Program-made: the position numbers and the translations under genes
Notes under the pieces: generated by a model
What the model saw: the letters and a program-made list of their open reading frames with translations, nothing else
Databases searched by the model: none
Told to the model about the DNA's origin: nothing
Assembly (NCBI RefSeq): GCF_003052515.2
Contig: NZ_QARE02000016.1
Coordinates: forward strand, 1 to 64,000
Direction of reading: 5' to 3'
DNA length: 64,000 nucleotides
Source of the DNA: Pseudomonas sp. RIT409
Lineage (GTDB): Bacteria > Pseudomonadota > Gammaproteobacteria > Pseudomonadales > Pseudomonadaceae
Shown here: one piece after another, positions 16,984 to 25,496 of the stretch
Position numbering within the stretch: the stretch's first letter is position 1
Layout of the letters: each line of letters begins with the position of its first letter

Positions 16984-17958
16984 TCAATACGGGGCAGGCT
17001 GAATGGTGCTCGATAACGCAACGGGATGATTCATCGACTGAAGGATCGGTGCCGTGCGCGGGGTGAGCGGCGCTGGCCGAAAACCCGTCAATGCCGCACG
17101 AAAGCTGTCGTACAGGCGTAACACCTGTAAAGGCGCCTCGGTCTGCGGGTAATGGCCGATACCGGGCAGCGAAACGACGTCGGCTTCAGGTATCAATTGC
17201 CGATACCGCTGTGCCATGTGTTCGCCGGAAACCGGATCGGCAGCACCATTGATGAGCCGCATGGGTACGCAATGCTGCTGCATCGCTTTCACCCAGCGCT
17301 CTCGGTGCGTGATGCGTTCGGGAATGTAATGAATCAGGCGATGCAAGACTCGCTGGCCGGAATGGGCCGCGATCAGACTCCAGAAGTCATCCAGCTCACT
17401 TTCGCTGGGCCGGGTATCGGGCCCGAAAATGCGGCTGAAATCCCGATCCAGCCAACTTCGATCAAACAAATGGCTGACCAGCCAGCCCACGCGACCTAAC
17501 AGGAGTTTTTGAGCCCGTACCGCCCGATGCGCCTCTGGAAACAGTCCGCCGTTGAGAAACGCGCAGCTGGCCATGCGGAACTGCCCCTCGGCATGCCTCG
17601 CGATCAATTCCTGCGCGACACTGTCGCCGTAGTCATGGGCGAGGACGTGCACCGGCTGCGAGACCGCCAGATGGTCGAGCAACGCTTGTTGCAGATCGGC
17701 CTGCTCAAGGAGGCTGTAGGCGTGCCGACGCGGCTTGGCCGAATCACCGAAGCCGAGCATGTCACAGGCAATCACCCGATATTGGCGAGACAGCGGCTGC
17801 CACAGGTAATTCCAGTCCCAGCTCGCTGTCGGAAAGCCATGAATCAGCAGCAGGGGCTCCCCCTGCCCCGCGACCCAGTACCGAATGTTTCGGCCGCGAA
17901 ATTGGAAATCACGCCCGCGTGTTCGCCAGACGCAGAGCGGGATTTCGGCAGGCCTCAT
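16984..17958 (-). CDS. Alpha/beta hydrolase with an Asp nucleophile (epoxide hydrolase/dehalogenase-like)
   Basis: A protein of 324 residues with the oxyanion motif HGFPTASWDW (HGxP type) and nucleophile elbow HDYGDS, where Asp replaces the Ser of esterases. This is the pattern of epoxide hydrolases and haloalkane dehalogenases. The catalytic His is in GIGHYPQTE and an acidic partner probably in NGAADPVSG. The start ATG (17956-17958) overlaps the stop TAA of the upstream aldolase as TAATG, which indicates coupled translation, so this start is chosen over a codon 8 residues earlier. The SDR gene follows 97 bp downstream. The substrate is unknown. Confidence 0.82.
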   Translation of the reverse strand: MRPAEIPLCVWRTRGRDFQFRGRNIRYWVAGQGEPLLLIHGFPTASWDWNYLWQPLSRQYRVIACDMLGFGDSAKPRRHAYSLLEQADLQQALLDHLAVSQPVHVLAHDYGDSVAQELIARHAEGQFRMASCAFLNGGLFPEAHRAVRAQKLLLGRVGWLVSHLFDRSWLDRDFSRIFGPDTRPSESELDDFWSLIAAHSGQRVLHRLIHYIPERITHRERWVKAMQQHCVPMRLINGAADPVSGEHMAQRYRQLIPEADVVSLPGIGHYPQTEAPLQVLRLYDSFRAALTGFRPAPLTPRTAPILQSMNHPVALSSTIQPAPY

Positions 17959-18758
17959 TACTGCGCATACCCGGGGGAACATTGGTCAAGCTTTCGCAAC
18001 AGCGCTGGCCACGCCAGTTTGCCGCCCATGCCTTCAGCGCTGCGGGTGACGCCTGCGACCATGGCTTTGGCGCCCGCCAGAATATGCCCGTCGATGGGAA
18101 TCAACTCTGCACCGCCGCCTTGGGCGAGTACCTGAATCTCGCAGGCCCGCTGAAAGGTGAACATCATGAGAAAGGTATCGGCGATGCTGGAACCGCACGT
18201 CAGTAACCCGTGGTTATTGAGCATCAGGAAATTGCAGCCACCCAGGTCGGCTTGCAGGCGCGCCTTTTCTTCAGGGTTGAGAGCGACGCCTTCATAGCCG
18301 TGGTAGGCAAGGCTGGCCAGTACGAACAACGACTGTTGGCTGATCGGCAGCACACCCTGTTTCTGAGCGGATACGGCGACACCGGCGGCGGTGTGGGTGT
18401 GCATCACGCAGAGCACGTCGTCCCGTGCTTCATGAACCGCACTGTGAATGGTGTAGCCGGCCGGGTTGATGTCATAGGGGCTGTCCATGAGTTTCTTGCC
18501 TGACTGGTCGACCTTGACCAGACTCGACGCGGTGATCTCATGAAACATCATGCCGTAAGGGTTGATCAGAAAGTCTTCGGTGCCCGGCACCTTGCCCGAG
18601 ATGTGGGTGAAGATCAGATCGTCCCAGCCATGCAGGGCGACCAATCGATAGCAAGCGGCCAGATCGACCCGGGCTTGCCACTCTTCTGCGCTGACCTGGT
18701 CTTTGACGGTGTGATTGATGTGGCTGACGGTTTCGGCAACGGCCTGTGCGACGTTCAC
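17958..18758 (-). CDS. Class II aldolase/adducin family protein (copy 2)
   Basis: A protein of 266 residues with a GTG start preceded by GAGGGAAG. It keeps the family blocks DDLIFTHISG, the metal-ligand motif HTHTAAG and NNHGLLT. It resembles the copy at 8379-9140 throughout, including an EEWQARVDLAACYRL start region, so the two are paralogues, though not recent duplicates. It is the first gene of a three-gene operon (aldolase, Asp-type hydrolase, SDR), which suggests a small catabolic or detoxification pathway with hydrolysis, C-C cleavage or epimerisation and oxidation steps. The exact reaction is not predictable. Confidence 0.83.
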   Translation of the reverse strand: MNVAQAVAETVSHINHTVKDQVSAEEWQARVDLAACYRLVALHGWDDLIFTHISGKVPGTEDFLINPYGMMFHEITASSLVKVDQSGKKLMDSPYDINPAGYTIHSAVHEARDDVLCVMHTHTAAGVAVSAQKQGVLPISQQSLFVLASLAYHGYEGVALNPEEKARLQADLGGCNFLMLNNHGLLTCGSSIADTFLMMFTFQRACEIQVLAQGGGAELIPIDGHILAGAKAMVAGVTRSAEGMGGKLAWPALLRKLDQCSPGYAQ

Positions 18759-18896
18759 GATCGGCTTCCCTCGGCATTTGTTCTGCTCTAATGGATCAGC
18801 AGTCTAGTCACCGCCGGTGAATGCGGTACTTGCCTTGGCAGCCAGCTTAATGACCATGCGAGTCAGCGGCCATCCCACGCCACTGCGGCAGGCGGA

Positions 18897-19583
18897 TCAG
18901 AGCAGCCACACCAACAACGGTGCGGCGAAGAGATTGAGCAGCCCGGTCAGCACCATGACCAGCCCGGCCACCGAGCCTTCTTCACCACCGACCTCCCTTG
19001 CCCGACTGACCCCCGCACCATGGGCACCGACGCCAAACAGCGCTCCGCGCGCCAAGGCCGTGCGCAGTGGGAGCCACTTGAGCAACACGCCGCCCAGTGC
19101 TGCACCGAACACACCGGTGCACATCACGAACACCGCCGTCAGTTCGGGAACGCCCCCCAGATCATGAGCCAGCGGCATGGCAAACGGGGTGGTGATGGAG
19201 CGAGGGACCAGTGACATCACGACCGACGTGTCCAATGCCAGCGCCTTTGACAATCCGAACGAACTGCCAATCGAAGCCGCGCTGCCTGCCAGCATGCCGA
19301 TCAGCAACGCTGGCCAGTGCCGGGCGAGCAAGGCGCGCTGTTGCCAGATTGGAACCGCAAACGCGACAGTGGCGGGACCAAGCACCCGCATGAGCCAGTG
19401 CGTGTCGGTGGCATATTCGGCGTAAGGGGTGTGCATCGGCAGCGCGACCGCCAGCAACACGGTAGGCACCAGAATCAACGGGGAAAGCAAGTAACGCCCA
19501 GTGCGGCGATACAACCAACGGCTGGCAAAGTAAGTGCCGAGCGTCATCAGTAACCAGAAGACCGGCATCAGCTCGAGGGTCAT
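18897..19583 (-). CDS. lrgB: LrgB/CidB family membrane protein
   Basis: A protein of 228 residues with six to seven hydrophobic segments and the LrgB signatures SLVPRSITTPFAMPLA and GVGAHGAGVSRAREVGGEEG near the C-terminus. LrgB partners LrgA in a holin/antiholin-like system affecting autolysis, and in some bacteria and plants in export of pyruvate or glycolate. The start ATG overlaps the lrgA stop as ATGA, so the pair is translationally coupled. A divergent LysR gene lies upstream of lrgA. Confidence 0.9.
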   Translation of the reverse strand: MTLELMPVFWLLMTLGTYFASRWLYRRTGRYLLSPLILVPTVLLAVALPMHTPYAEYATDTHWLMRVLGPATVAFAVPIWQQRALLARHWPALLIGMLAGSAASIGSSFGLSKALALDTSVVMSLVPRSITTPFAMPLAHDLGGVPELTAVFVMCTGVFGAALGGVLLKWLPLRTALARGALFGVGAHGAGVSRAREVGGEEGSVAGLVMVLTGLLNLFAAPLLVWLL

Positions 19584-19969
19584 GCCTGATCCTCCGCCGG
19601 CCGATCTCTGAGGCGACAGACCACCTCGACCGTCACGGCAGTCACCAGCATCACCATCAAAGTGCTGCTGCCGATGACCAGCATGATCCGCCAACCTTCC
19701 TGGCGCACCAAGGCGCCGTAGTCCAACAGGCTCATCAGCGGCGGGATGAAGAACAGCAACATTTCTGCGAGCAGCAGCCCGGCACCGGTTTGCAGCGACG
19801 CGGGTTTTACCGCGCCCGTGGCGAAAATGACCAGCAATATTGCCAGGCCAATGACCCCGCCGGGTATTGGCCAATCAAGCCATGAAGCAATCTGGCAGCC
19901 GATCCAGTACACCGCCAACAGAGCAATGAGCTCGACAACCAGGCGTGCGAGACGAGGCAAGCGTTTCAT
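19580..19969 (-). CDS. lrgA: LrgA/CidA family holin-like protein
   Basis: A protein of 129 residues with four membrane segments and the CidA/LrgA pattern (IPGGVIGLAILL, then LLLAEMLLFFIPPLMSLLDY). It forms the first gene of lrgAB, with a four-base ATGA overlap to lrgB. CidA-type proteins oligomerise like phage holins. The divergent LysR gene starts 154 bp away, the usual arrangement in which a CidR-like LysR regulator controls the pair. Confidence 0.9.
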   Translation of the reverse strand: MKRLPRLARLVVELIALLAVYWIGCQIASWLDWPIPGGVIGLAILLVIFATGAVKPASLQTGAGLLLAEMLLFFIPPLMSLLDYGALVRQEGWRIMLVIGSSTLMVMLVTAVTVEVVCRLRDRPAEDQA

Positions 19970-20046
19970 GATGTTCAGTTCCTCCGATGGCCTCTAGTGT
20001 AAAGGCCGACCTCCCATCCCAATAACGAATTGTTCGACTTCAATGT

Positions 20047-20061
20047 ATTCCAATTCGGAAT
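20047..20061. promoter_or_regulatory. Palindrome in the lrgA / LysR divergent promoter
   Basis: ATTCC-AATTC-GGAAT is a 5-5-5 dyad between the divergent lrgA and LysR starts (78 nt from lrgA, 63 nt from the LysR ATG). Its size and place fit a LysR binding site. There is no direct evidence of binding. Confidence 0.5.
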
Positions 20062-20123
20062 TCAGTACGCCACACTGCACGCATCGCCCGGCTGCCGAAC
20101 GGGCATGACGGGGCGGTTATTTC

Positions 20124-20996
20124 ATGGAATTCAAGCAACTGCGCACTTTCGTGGAGGTGGTTCGCGAAGGGGGCTTCACGCAAGCGGCCAAAACGTTGTA
20201 TGTCAGCCAATCGGCGGTCAGCAAACAGGTGGCGCAACTGGAAGAAAGTCTGGGCGTCACGTTGCTTGATCGTCACGGTTCCCAGGTCAATCTGACGGCA
20301 GCAGGCCGCGTGGTGCTGAATCGGGCGGAAGAAATGCTGATCCTGCGCAATGGGCTGCTGCGTGAGCTCGACGACTTGAGCAATCTGGCCCGTGGCGAAC
20401 TGCACCTTGGGCTCCCGATGCTTGGAAGCGACACACTGTTTGCCAAAGCCTTCGCCGAATATCGCCGGTTGTATCCGAACGTCACTATCCATTTGCTGGA
20501 AGGCGGCAGCCGCGCCATCGAGCAGGCTGTCATGAGCGGAGAGTTGGAGGTCGGTGCCAGTTTGACTCCGAGCGATCCGGCGTTTGCCTCACAGGCGTTT
20601 TGCGACGAACCGTTGGACGTACTGCTGCCCGCAGACCATCCGTTGGCGCACTTGAAAACACTGGAACTCGGCCAGTTGGCCGACACGCCCTTCCTGTTCT
20701 ACCAGCGCAGTTTCGTGCTCAATGACCGGCTGCTGCAGGCCTGTCAGCAGGTTGGCTTCACCCCGAGAGAAGGAGGCCGTAGCGGGCAGGCGGACTTCCT
20801 GGCGGCACTGGTGGCCGCCGGTCAGGGAGTGGTTCTACTGCCGCAGGTGGTGGCGCGGGCCCTGGTTCGGCCCGGCGTCGTGCACGTCACGCTCACGGCC
20901 CCTGAAGTTCTGCGCTGGGATATCGCCTTCATCTGGCGTGAAGGCGCGTATCTTTCAAGGGCGGCCCAAGCATGGCTGGACCTGGTGAGACGCTGA
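20124..20996 (+). CDS. LysR-family regulator, probably of lrgAB
   Basis: A protein of 290 residues: N-terminal wHTH (MEFKQLRTFVEVVREGGFTQ, VSQSAVSKQVAQLEESLG) and a C-terminal effector domain. It is divergent from lrgAB, the arrangement of CidR-type LysR regulators, some of which respond to acetate or weak organic acids; which signal applies here is inference. Its TGA stop lies inside a 17-bp palindrome that also contains the stop codon of the convergent flavodoxin gene. Confidence 0.88.
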   Translation: MEFKQLRTFVEVVREGGFTQAAKTLYVSQSAVSKQVAQLEESLGVTLLDRHGSQVNLTAAGRVVLNRAEEMLILRNGLLRELDDLSNLARGELHLGLPMLGSDTLFAKAFAEYRRLYPNVTIHLLEGGSRAIEQAVMSGELEVGASLTPSDPAFASQAFCDEPLDVLLPADHPLAHLKTLELGQLADTPFLFYQRSFVLNDRLLQACQQVGFTPREGGRSGQADFLAALVAAGQGVVLLPQVVARALVRPGVVHVTLTAPEVLRWDIAFIWREGAYLSRAAQAWLDLVRR

Positions 20997-21009
20997 CACG
21001 GGGTGTCAG
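20993..21009. terminator. Palindrome containing both stops of two convergent genes
   Basis: CTGACAC-GGG-GTGTCAG is a perfect 7-bp dyad. The LysR stop (20994-20996) and the flavodoxin stop (21006-21008) lie one in each arm. No T-run follows on either side, so it would be a weak bidirectional terminator or an mRNA 3'-end stabiliser. Confidence 0.5.
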
Positions 21010-21461
21010 GCGTTGAGTTTCTCGACGAATTCGGCAAGCCAGGGCTCGGCGTCGGTTTCAGGGGTAACGGTTTCGCTTGCGTCCAGACGCAACATCTCCT
21101 GCACTTCGCGCACGCCCAACTCCATGAACAGCTCACGGAACTGCTCGCCTCCCCCACAGAAGGTATCGCCATAGCTGGCATCCCCGAGTGCGATGACCCC
21201 GCCTGGAAGCCCCCGCCAAGCGGCGGGCAGCACGTCGCGGATCTGCGCGTAAAGGGGCTGGACGTTATCGGGTAGCTCTCCCAAGCCTGTGGTCGATGTG
21301 ACGGCCAGAAGGGCATGGGGGGAGAATGCTTGCAGATCGGCCAGGGTCACGCGCGGGTTGAACAGAACCTCGTGACCGGCATCCTGAATGATCTGTTGGG
21401 CATGCCGAGCGACCTCTTCAGCCGACCCGTACACCGAGCCCGAAACAATGGCGACTTTCAT
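21006..21461 (-). CDS. Flavodoxin (MioC-like)
   Basis: A protein of 151 residues, the usual length of short-chain flavodoxins. The phosphate-binding loop SGSVYGSAEEV is at about 7-17 and the FMN-contact regions are TSTTGLGELPDN (about 55-66) and LGDASYGDTFCGGG (about 91-104). It carries electrons through FMN in the cytoplasm. The ATG at 21461 is chosen because family similarity begins there; the frame is open 61 codons further upstream. It is convergent with the LysR gene, with only 9 nt between the stops. Confidence 0.9.
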   Translation of the reverse strand: MKVAIVSGSVYGSAEEVARHAQQIIQDAGHEVLFNPRVTLADLQAFSPHALLAVTSTTGLGELPDNVQPLYAQIRDVLPAAWRGLPGGVIALGDASYGDTFCGGGEQFRELFMELGVREVQEMLRLDASETVTPETDAEPWLAEFVEKLNA

Positions 21462-21699
21462 TGGGAATCCCGTGGAGAGTTGAAATCGTGCGGCATTATG
21501 CCCCAGCGCGACGGAATGTCTTAGAATGGCGCTCACGTCAGATACCCGCGAAACGGATCGCATTACGCGGCAGACAAGCGCATGCTGCTCCTTGGAAGCA
21601 GGCTGAAAACGCAAAGCCGCCGAGCAACTGACGAACGGCGGCAACCAAATAGTGAATTTTGTGTCTGCTAATTCAATTACCGGTTAACAGAGCTTGACC

Positions 21700-22305
21700 A
21701 TGCAACACGACAACCTTCTCACTCAGGATGAACTCGATTTCATCCTGAATATGCAGCATAACCCCAAGCTGAACGTGCGCGACAAGTCACGTAGCCTGGT
21801 GGTTAACGGCGGCGTGCAGATCCAGGATCTGTTGACGCGTCTGGCTGCTCACGAGCAGGTCACGCTTCAAGCCCAGTTCGACAACCAGCAGATGACCTTC
21901 CCCTTGCACCTGGTGGAAGACGAATTTCATGCGCTGCATCTTGAGCTGGGTGCACCGAGCATCTTCGAAGAAGGCCCTCGCATCCGCCCATGGCGGCTGA
22001 TCCTGCCTGAGCCCATTGCGCTGGAAACCGAAAAAGGGTCACTGACAGCGCTGTGGGTTCACGAAATTTCGTTCAAGGGCATTCTCTTGGAGAACCGCAG
22101 GCAGACCAAGCCGCCCAAGTATTTCTCTGCCTATTTCACGCCCACCGGCCTTGCCCCCATCGCCCTGCGCGGCACGTTCGAGCGCCTCACCGAACAAGGC
22201 CTGGCTGCCTATCGCCTGAACCAAAACAGCAAAGAAGACATTGAGCGGTTGCGTCAATACATCCTCCAGGAACATCGCAAGATCCATCCTTCCATGCACC
22301 TTTGA
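21700..22305 (+). CDS. Hypothetical cytoplasmic protein with a degenerate PilZ-like domain
   Basis: A protein of 201 residues. The first half (LTQDELDFILNMQHNPKLN) has no clear family. The second half has the order of a PilZ domain: an arginine-rich start (RIRPWRLILPEPI, about 94-106), a short HEISFKGIL segment in place of the [DN]xSxxG motif, and a terminal helix with IERLRQYILQEHRK. Key c-di-GMP ligands are only partly kept, so binding is doubtful. The ATG at 21700 is preferred over a TTG two codons upstream. It stands alone between the flavodoxin and monooxygenase genes. Confidence 0.5.
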   Translation: MQHDNLLTQDELDFILNMQHNPKLNVRDKSRSLVVNGGVQIQDLLTRLAAHEQVTLQAQFDNQQMTFPLHLVEDEFHALHLELGAPSIFEEGPRIRPWRLILPEPIALETEKGSLTALWVHEISFKGILLENRRQTKPPKYFSAYFTPTGLAPIALRGTFERLTEQGLAAYRLNQNSKEDIERLRQYILQEHRKIHPSMHL

Positions 22306-22521
22306 AGCGGCATCCAGTTGGCGACCGCTAATCTTCGACCGATCAGCGCTTTTCGATACCACCTGCTTCCTCCTCTTGTCACTTGCGGCTTGAAGCTTGT
22401 CACTGGCATCAGGAATACTATTTGCACGCTTTTCTGCGAAGCTGACGCAACGCCACCACCCCGGCGCTGCGCCATGTGATTTCCCTACCCGGGAATCTCA
22501 CTCGTCTACCGGAGATACACA

Positions 22522-23109
22522 ATGTCTACGTCCCCCGTCACGCTGATGGTTGCGCGTCGCGTCGCCCATGGCCGCTATCAGGAACTGATTGCCTGGCTGC
22601 ACGAAGGCGAGCAACTGGCTACCGACTTTCCCGGCTACCTGGGCTCAGGTGTGCTCGCACCGCCGCCGGGCGACGACGAATTTCAGATCATTTTCCGTTT
22701 CGCCGATGAAGCCACCATGCACGCTTGGGAGCATTCTGCGTCCCGACGCTCCTGGTTGGTGCGGGGCAGCGGCCTTTTTGCCAAGAATTCCGTCCACCGG
22801 GTGCGCGGCATGGACGGGTGGTTCGGCACCGTTGGTCAGCGCCCGCCGCGTTGGAAACAGGCGATTGCGATCTGGCTGGCGTTTTTCCCGGTTTCGCTGA
22901 TTTTCAACTACGTGCTGGGTCCGTTGCTCAGTCAGTTCGATCTGGCTCCTCGCATCCTGATCAGCACCCTGATCCTGACGCCGTTGATGGTGTTCTGGTT
23001 CATCCCTCTCTCGACGCACCTATTGTCTGGATGGCTGCACAGCGCACCCACTGCAGCACCGGCACCTGCGGAATCGGCTCGGCACACTGAGCCTGTCGGT
23101 CCTCGTTAG
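22522..23109 (+). CDS. Antibiotic biosynthesis monooxygenase-fold membrane protein
   Basis: A protein of 195 residues. The N-terminal 95 residues form an ABM (dimeric ferredoxin-like) domain (PVTLMVARRVAHGRYQELIA, DEFQIIFRFADEATMHAWEHS). Two membrane helices follow (AIAIWLAFFPVSLIFNYVL and ISTLILTPLMVFWFIPL, about 116-165) and a Pro/Ala-rich tail. CCGGAGA precedes the ATG. Such ABM-TM proteins are widespread in Pseudomonas and of unknown function; heme-degrading or quinone-oxidising activity known from other ABM proteins cannot be assumed. Confidence 0.75.
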   Translation: MSTSPVTLMVARRVAHGRYQELIAWLHEGEQLATDFPGYLGSGVLAPPPGDDEFQIIFRFADEATMHAWEHSASRRSWLVRGSGLFAKNSVHRVRGMDGWFGTVGQRPPRWKQAIAIWLAFFPVSLIFNYVLGPLLSQFDLAPRILISTLILTPLMVFWFIPLSTHLLSGWLHSAPTAAPAPAESARHTEPVGPR

Positions 23110-23399
23110 CCCTGAGCGGAGGGCGCTTAAAGCATCGCAGCCACCCTGCGGATGATCGCGCTCGACGATGGACTCACCTTCACGGTCACTGTCATCCGGC
23201 AGTGACCGCCGCCCAACGATGCTTGAAGCCACCGTGGTTTCGGCCCGTGGGACGCAAACAAGGCTCCGCTGTTGTGCGCCACTGACCATTGGGTTAATTT
23301 TGCCGCTGACGATCGTTTTCTGATGGCTCATTGCTCGCAATGAGCGGCCCAGCCTCAGCGACCGACGCCGTTTCCCTCCCTGATCAAGCGTGAGCTGCC

Positions 23400-24110
23400 A
23401 TGGCCTCCTCTTCTGCCCCTGTCCTGATCACTGGCGCAAGCCAGCGCGTCGGTCTGCATTGCGCGCAAAGGCTGCTGGAGGAAGGCGAACGCGTGATCAT
23501 CAGCTACCGCACCGACCGACCGGCCGTACAGCAACTCAAGGCGTCAGGTGCCACTGCGATACAGGCTGACTTTTCGTCCGAGCAGGGCGTGATGGCCTTT
23601 ATTTCACAGCTCAAGGAGCGCACAGACAGTTTGCGCGCCATTGTCCACAATGCTTCGCAATGGCAGGCGGAAACCGAAGGCGACGAGGCGCAGGTGTTCC
23701 AGAACATGTTCAACGTTCATATGCTCGCGCCGTATCTGATCAACCTGCATTGTGCCGATCTGCTCCGGCGTTCGGAGAGGGCCGACATCATTCACATCGG
23801 CGACGACGTGACGCGCAAGGGCAGCCGTAATCACATCGCCTACAGCGCGAGCAAGGCGGGACTCGATAACCTGACGCTGTCCTTCGCCGCACGCTACGCG
23901 CCTCGCATCAAGGTCAACGGCATCGCCCCGGCCATGTTGATGTTTCAACCCGACGACGACGCGGCGTACCGCGCCCGCACGCTAGCCAAGTCCGCGCTGG
24001 GCGTGGAGCCTGGGCCGGACGTGGTTTACCAGAGCCTGCGCTACCTGCTGGATAATCCCTATGTCACCGGCACTACATTGACCTTAAATGGTGGACGGCA
24101 CGTCAAGTAG
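23400..24110 (+). CDS. folM: Dihydromonapterin reductase FolM
   Basis: A protein of 236 residues, an SDR enzyme with the cofactor motif ITGASQRVGL (about 9-18), the HNASQW segment and the catalytic YSASK (about 149-153). The arginine in the glycine-rich loop fits the NADPH-dependent pteridine reductase/FolM subgroup. FolM reduces dihydromonapterin to tetrahydromonapterin, the cofactor of phenylalanine hydroxylase in Pseudomonas. It is the first gene of a folM-folE-folX unit, with 21 and 3 bp between the genes, so the three steps of monapterin synthesis are encoded together. Confidence 0.92.
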   Translation: MASSSAPVLITGASQRVGLHCAQRLLEEGERVIISYRTDRPAVQQLKASGATAIQADFSSEQGVMAFISQLKERTDSLRAIVHNASQWQAETEGDEAQVFQNMFNVHMLAPYLINLHCADLLRRSERADIIHIGDDVTRKGSRNHIAYSASKAGLDNLTLSFAARYAPRIKVNGIAPAMLMFQPDDDAAYRARTLAKSALGVEPGPDVVYQSLRYLLDNPYVTGTTLTLNGGRHVK

Positions 24111-24131
24111 GCCGCCCCAAGGAAACTTTCG

Positions 24132-24692
24132 ATGACCCTGTCATTGCCTCAGCACTACCGCGAAATCCTTGTTGGCCTGGGTGAAGATCCCGAGCGCGAA
24201 GGCCTGTTGGATACGCCGAAGCGCGCCGCCAAAGCCATGCAATACCTGTGTCATGGCTACGAACAGACGCTGGAAGAGATCGTTAACGGCGCCCTGTTCG
24301 CCTCGGACAACGATGAGATGGTCATCGTCAAGGACATCGAGTTGTACTCGCTGTGCGAACATCATTTGCTGCCTTTCATTGGCAAAGCCCATGTAGCCTA
24401 CATGCCTACTGGAAAGGTTCTCGGATTATCGAAAATTGCGCGCATCGTCGACATGTTCGCGCGCCGACTGCAGATTCAGGAAAACCTGACCCGCCAGATT
24501 GCCGATGCCATCCAGGACGTGACCCAGGCGGCAGGCGTAGCCGTGGTGATCGAGGCCCAGCACATGTGCATGATGATGCGTGGTGTTGAGAAGCAGAATT
24601 CGACCATGAACACCTCGGTGATGCTGGGCGCCTTTCGCGCCTCCACCACGACAAGAATGGAATTTTTGCAATTGATCGGACGGAGCAAATAG
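24132..24692 (+). CDS. folE: GTP cyclohydrolase I
   Basis: A protein of 186 residues with the zinc and active-site signature SLCEHHLLPFIGKAHVAY (about 74-91) and QHMCMMMRGVEKQNS (about 144-158), including both zinc cysteines and the catalytic histidines. It converts GTP to 7,8-dihydroneopterin triphosphate, the first step of pterin and folate synthesis. AAGGAAAC precedes the ATG. It sits between folM and folX, which implies that this copy mainly serves monapterin production; pseudomonads usually have another folE. Confidence 0.95.
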   Translation: MTLSLPQHYREILVGLGEDPEREGLLDTPKRAAKAMQYLCHGYEQTLEEIVNGALFASDNDEMVIVKDIELYSLCEHHLLPFIGKAHVAYMPTGKVLGLSKIARIVDMFARRLQIQENLTRQIADAIQDVTQAAGVAVVIEAQHMCMMMRGVEKQNSTMNTSVMLGAFRASTTTRMEFLQLIGRSK

Positions 24693-24695
24693 TCC

Positions 24696-25067
24696 ATGGC
24701 AAGACTCGAACCCGGCACTGCGCGCATACGGGTCAAAGACCTGTGCCTGCGCACCTACATCGGTATCAATGAAGAGGAGATCCTCAACAAGCAAGACGTG
24801 CTGATCAACCTGACGATCCTCTACGCGGCCCAAGAAGCGGTGCGTGACAACGACATCGACCATGCACTGAATTACCGGACCATCACCAAATCCATCATTC
24901 ATCACGTTGAAAACAACCGCTTTGCACTGCTGGAACGTCTGACCCAGGAAGTGCTGGATTTGGTAATGGCGCACGAGGCCGTGCAGTACGCCGAGGTCGA
25001 AGTCGACAAGCCCCACGCCCTGCGGTTCGCCGAGTCGGTCTCCATTACGCTGGCGGCAGAGCGCTGA
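24696..25067 (+). CDS. folX: Dihydroneopterin triphosphate 2'-epimerase
   Basis: A protein of 123 residues of the FolB/FolX fold (RIRVKDLCLRTYIGINEEE at the start, KPHALRFAESVSITL at the end). FolX epimerises dihydroneopterin triphosphate to the monapterin form. It lies three bases after folE. The FolX assignment over FolB rests on context with folM and folE and on the LRTYIGINEEE block. No terminator is obvious after it. Confidence 0.92.
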   Translation: MARLEPGTARIRVKDLCLRTYIGINEEEILNKQDVLINLTILYAAQEAVRDNDIDHALNYRTITKSIIHHVENNRFALLERLTQEVLDLVMAHEAVQYAEVEVDKPHALRFAESVSITLAAER

Positions 25068-25199
25068 GTGATTGGCCTGCAGGCCTTCACGAGGATCGAC
25101 GGAGCCTGCTTCCAATGACGCAGTGGGCGTCTTGAACCATTGCTCAGCTGCGCTCGGCCTCCTATCATCCGCCCATCTTCTACTCCCTCAGAGCCCATC

Positions 25200-25496
25200 A
25201 TGACCGAGCAACAACGCCTCGAACTCGAAGCCGCCGCTTTTCGTCGTCTGGTCGCGCACCTGGACAGCCGCAAGGATGTGCAGAACATCGACCTCATGAA
25301 CCTGTCCGGTTTCTGCCGCAATTGCCTCTCCAAATGGTACAAGGCCGCCGCTGACGATCGCCAGATCGACATCACCCTCGATGACGCCCGTGAAGTGGTG
25401 TACGGCATGCCCTACGGCGAGTGGAAATCCCTCTATCAGAAAGAAGCCAGCGCCGAGCAGCAGGCGGCGTTTGCCAAGGACAAGAAACATGACTGA
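25200..25496 (+). CDS. DUF1244 family protein
   Basis: A protein of 98 residues, mainly helical, with the DUF1244 hallmark GFCRNCLSKWYKAAA (about 39-53) including the CxxC pair, then REVVYGMPYGEWKSLYQKEA. The function is unknown; the small all-helical fold was solved by structural genomics. It overlaps the HopJ-like gene by 8 bases (25489-25496), so the two are probably translated together. Confidence 0.9.
   Translation: MTEQQRLELEAAAFRRLVAHLDSRKDVQNIDLMNLSGFCRNCLSKWYKAAADDRQIDITLDDAREVVYGMPYGEWKSLYQKEASAEQQAAFAKDKKHD

Noticed and set aside
22360..22400. Imperfect CTTGTCACTTG repeats after the PilZ-like gene
   Set aside because: Two short direct copies (CTTGTCACTTG and CTTGTCACTGG) occur, but they are too short and too few to support a repeat family or regulatory role.
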